This document shows, in pieces, positions 50,419 to 51,885 of a stretch of DNA of 51,885 nucleotides (position 1 is the first letter of the stretch; every line of letters begins with the position of its first letter). The notes below the pieces were generated by a model that was not told where the DNA came from, did not search any database, and saw only the letters and a list, made by a program, of their open reading frames with translations. The DNA lies in NCBI GenBank assembly GCA_029861845.1, contig JAOTYM010000014.1, forward strand, positions 1-51,885. The letters run 5' to 3'. The translations under genes were made by a program, and so were the position numbers. This DNA is from Gammaproteobacteria bacterium (GTDB lineage Bacteria > Pseudomonadota > Gammaproteobacteria > Acidiferrobacterales > SPGG2).

Positions 50419-50447
50419 TTGACATTCGGGGATAGAGCCCCTACCGT
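50419..50447 (+). promoter_or_regulatory. Possible sigma-70 promoter of the dpp/opp-type operon
   Basis: TTGACA (50419-50424), a perfect -35, is followed after 17 bases by TACCGT (50442-50447), a weak -10 with three matches to TATAAT. It is the best candidate in the 136 bases between the MFS stop and the ATPase start at 50514. Nothing else in that gap is supported. Confidence 0.3.
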
Positions 50448-50513
50448 TTTGATTCTGACTGCCCCGTCAGCGAACGATTTGGTTAAATAATTCCAATAAA
50501 GTAAGGTGGGTCG

Positions 50514-51512
50514 GTGGCCAAACTGCTCGAAATCGAAAATCTTTGCACGCAGTTCTTTACCTCGGCCGGCACCGTGCAAGCCGTCGATGATGTCTCCTAC
50601 GATGTCGAGGAGGGCGAGACCGTCGCCGTTGTCGGCGAATCGGGGTGTGGCAAGTCGGTCAGCGCACTCTCTGTCCTCCGGCTTATTCCCTGGCCCCCGG
50701 GCCGCATTGTCGGCGGCAGCATCCGGTTCATGGGTAAGGATCTGCTCAAGCTAAGCGATGCGGAGATCCGTAGCGTCCGGGGTCGGCAGATCGCGATGGT
50801 ATTTCAGGAACCGATGACTTCGCTCAATCCCGTGCTCACGATCGGGCTGCAGCTTACGGAAACGCTGCAACACCACCTAGGGATGACGGGTGAAAAAGCG
50901 GAAGCGCGGGCGGTAGAGCTACTGGGCATGGTCGGCATCTCAGATCCGGAGCGACGGCTTAAACAATATCCCCATCATTTCAGTGGTGGCATGCGCCAGC
51001 GCGTTATGATTGCTTTGGCCTTGAGTTGCGAGCCCAAGCTGATCATTGCCGACGAGCCGACGACGGCGCTCGACGTAACGATTCAGGCCCAGATCCTGGA
51101 GTTGATGAAGGACCTCACCAAACGTCTCGGGGTGGCGCTGATTGTGATTACGCACAACCTGGGTGTGGTGGCCCGCTACGCCGACCGGGTGAACGTCATG
51201 TACGCCGGTAAGATCGTCGAGGAAGGGACCGCGGCCCAGGTCTATCATAAACCTCGCCATCCCTACACCATCGGCTTGCTTAGCTCAGTGCCGCGAATGG
51301 ATCAGCACCGCGGCCGGCGGCTGGTGCCCATCGAGGGACAGCCCCCTGACCTCACGCGGCTGGATGATGGTTGCGCTTACCGGCCACGTTGCCACTGGGC
51401 CATCGATCGCTGTACCGATAACATTCCCTTGCTGGAACATATAGGCGACGGACAAAAAGCGGCGTGTTTTCGCAAGCACGAACTGGACACTGACATGAGG
51501 ACCGTGCAGTGA
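50514..51512 (+). CDS. Dipeptide/oligopeptide ABC transporter ATPase, DppD/OppD-like
   Basis: 332 residues from GTG 50514 (AAGGTGG just upstream). Walker A is GESGCGKS (41-48), the Q-loop is [12 protein letters not shown], the signature is FSGGMRQRV, Walker B is [12 protein letters not shown], and the switch His is in VITHNLGV. The C-terminal oligopeptide/dipeptide domain has [15 protein letters not shown] with Cys residues typical of the Fe-S-like element of OppD/DppD. It overlaps the next ATPase gene by 4 bases. No binding protein or permease gene lies upstream, so these would have to follow outside the window. Confidence 0.93.
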   Translation: MAKLLEIENLCTQFFTSAGTVQAVDDVSYDVEEGETVAVVGESGCGKSVSALSVLRLIPWPPGRIVGGSIRFMGKDLLKLSDAEIRSVRGRQIAMVFQEPMTSLNPVLTIGLQLTETLQHHLGMTGEKAEARAVELLGMVGISDPERRLKQYPHHFSGGMRQRVMIALALSCEPKLIIADEPTTALDVTIQAQILELMKDLTKRLGVALIVITHNLGVVARYADRVNVMYAGKIVEEGTAAQVYHKPRHPYTIGLLSSVPRMDQHRGRRLVPIEGQPPDLTRLDDGCAYRPRCHWAIDRCTDNIPLLEHIGDGQKAACFRKHELDTDMRTVQ

Positions 51513-51885
51513 GTGCGATGGCGCAGGCGGCGGCTAGCCTCCGATCGGTTGAAAAGGGCGAGACCCTGCTCGAGGTCCGCAACCTCAAGAAGTACTTTCC
51601 CGTTACCGAGGGCATCATGTTTCACAAGACCATCGGCAACGTCAAAGCGGTGGACGACGTGAGCTTCACCATCCGCAAAGGCGAGACCGTGGGGTTGGTC
51701 GGCGAGTCAGGCTGCGGCAAGACCACGACCGGGCGCTGCATCCTTCAGCTCGAGCACCCGACCTCGGGCGAGATCATCTTTGAGGGTATCAATCTCGAAC
51801 AACTCGACAAAAAAGCGTTGAGTTCGTGGCGCCAGAAATTCCAGGTCATCTTCCAGGACCCCTACAGCTCGCTCAACCCGCGTAT
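51509..51885 (+). CDS. Dipeptide/oligopeptide ABC transporter ATPase, DppF/OppF-like (3'-truncated by the window edge)
   Basis: The frame starts at GTG 51509 (GTGA overlap with the previous stop) or ATG 51518 and runs open to the end of the window, about 125 residues of an expected ~330. [13 protein letters not shown] is the typical start of the DppF type. Walker A is [12 protein letters not shown], and the Q-loop [15 protein letters not shown] is present. Signature and Walker B lie beyond the edge. Together with the DppD-like chain it would form the ATPase heterodimer of a peptide-type importer. Confidence 0.9.
   Translation, partial: MSAMAQAAASLRSVEKGETLLEVRNLKKYFPVTEGIMFHKTIGNVKAVDDVSFTIRKGETVGLVGESGCGKTTTGRCILQLEHPTSGEIIFEGINLEQLDKKALSSWRQKFQVIFQDPYSSLNPR

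Noticed and set aside
1-51885. CRISPR arrays, insertion sequences, prophage genes, rRNA or tRNA genes
   Set aside because: Reading through both strands gave no regularly spaced repeats, transposase or integrase motifs, or RNA-gene signatures. A covariance-model scan for tRNA was not possible here.

Overview
This window looks like chromosomal DNA of a proteobacterium, most likely a gammaproteobacterium. That is a judgement from the sequence: the lpdA and lipA products closely match gammaproteobacterial family members as I remember them, the genes are densely packed, and the base composition is moderately GC-rich. No rRNA, tRNA, CRISPR array, insertion sequence or phage gene was seen. Both ends cut through genes (lpdA on the left, a dppF-type ATPase on the right).

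Layout. 1-8 kb: housekeeping genes (lpdA, an esterase, lipA), an internally deleted Fe-alcohol-dehydrogenase remnant, an acyl-CoA ligase, a PCu(A)C copper chaperone, an NRDE protein and a one-piece class I fumarase. 8.3-16 kb: a tripartite tricarboxylate transporter (tctCBA) in one operon with a threonine-dehydratase-like enzyme, a SauS-like CoA-acylating aldehyde dehydrogenase and a SucC/SucD-like ADP-forming CoA ligase. 16-24 kb: mixed metabolic genes (enolase superfamily, HAD dehalogenase, amidase, SelA-like PLP enzyme, nitroreductase, YbdK-like ligase, an HEXXH protein, an ankyrin protein). 23.9-43.7 kb: a large organosulfonate region. 43.8-48.6 kb: a gldA/F/G-like ABC operon on the minus strand. 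48.7-51.9 kb: an MFS transporter and the start of a dipeptide-type ABC operon.

The core of the window is the C3-sulfonate region. suyAB ((R)-sulfolactate sulfo-lyase) is followed directly by the iron-sulfur subunit and two membrane anchors of a succinate dehydrogenase/fumarate reductase-like complex. Next come a small membrane protein, an unrecognised 447-residue protein, a GcvT-like protein and a Crp-family regulator. A taurine/sulfonate-type ABC transporter with two permeases and two ATPases follows, with a TauE/SafE-type probable sulfite exporter inside its operon. Then come a two-subunit class I fumarase, the missing SDH/FRD-like flavoprotein, slcC and comC (the sulfolactate dehydrogenase pair) and, on the other strand, cuyA (L-cysteate sulfo-lyase). 

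The known part is: (S)-sulfolactate to sulfopyruvate (SlcC), to (R)-sulfolactate (ComC), to pyruvate plus sulfite (SuyAB), with CuyA treating cysteate. The SDH/FRD-like complex and the second fumarase are not part of any sulfonate pathway I know. My main inference is a sulfonate copy of the succinate-fumarate-malate arm of the TCA cycle, 3-sulfopropanoate <-> 3-sulfoacrylate <-> sulfolactate, feeding the sulfo-lyase. Two copies of a TGTCAA-N4-TTGACA palindrome, one upstream of the operon encoding the Crp-family regulator and one upstream of the ABC transporter operon, suggest that this regulator coordinates the region.
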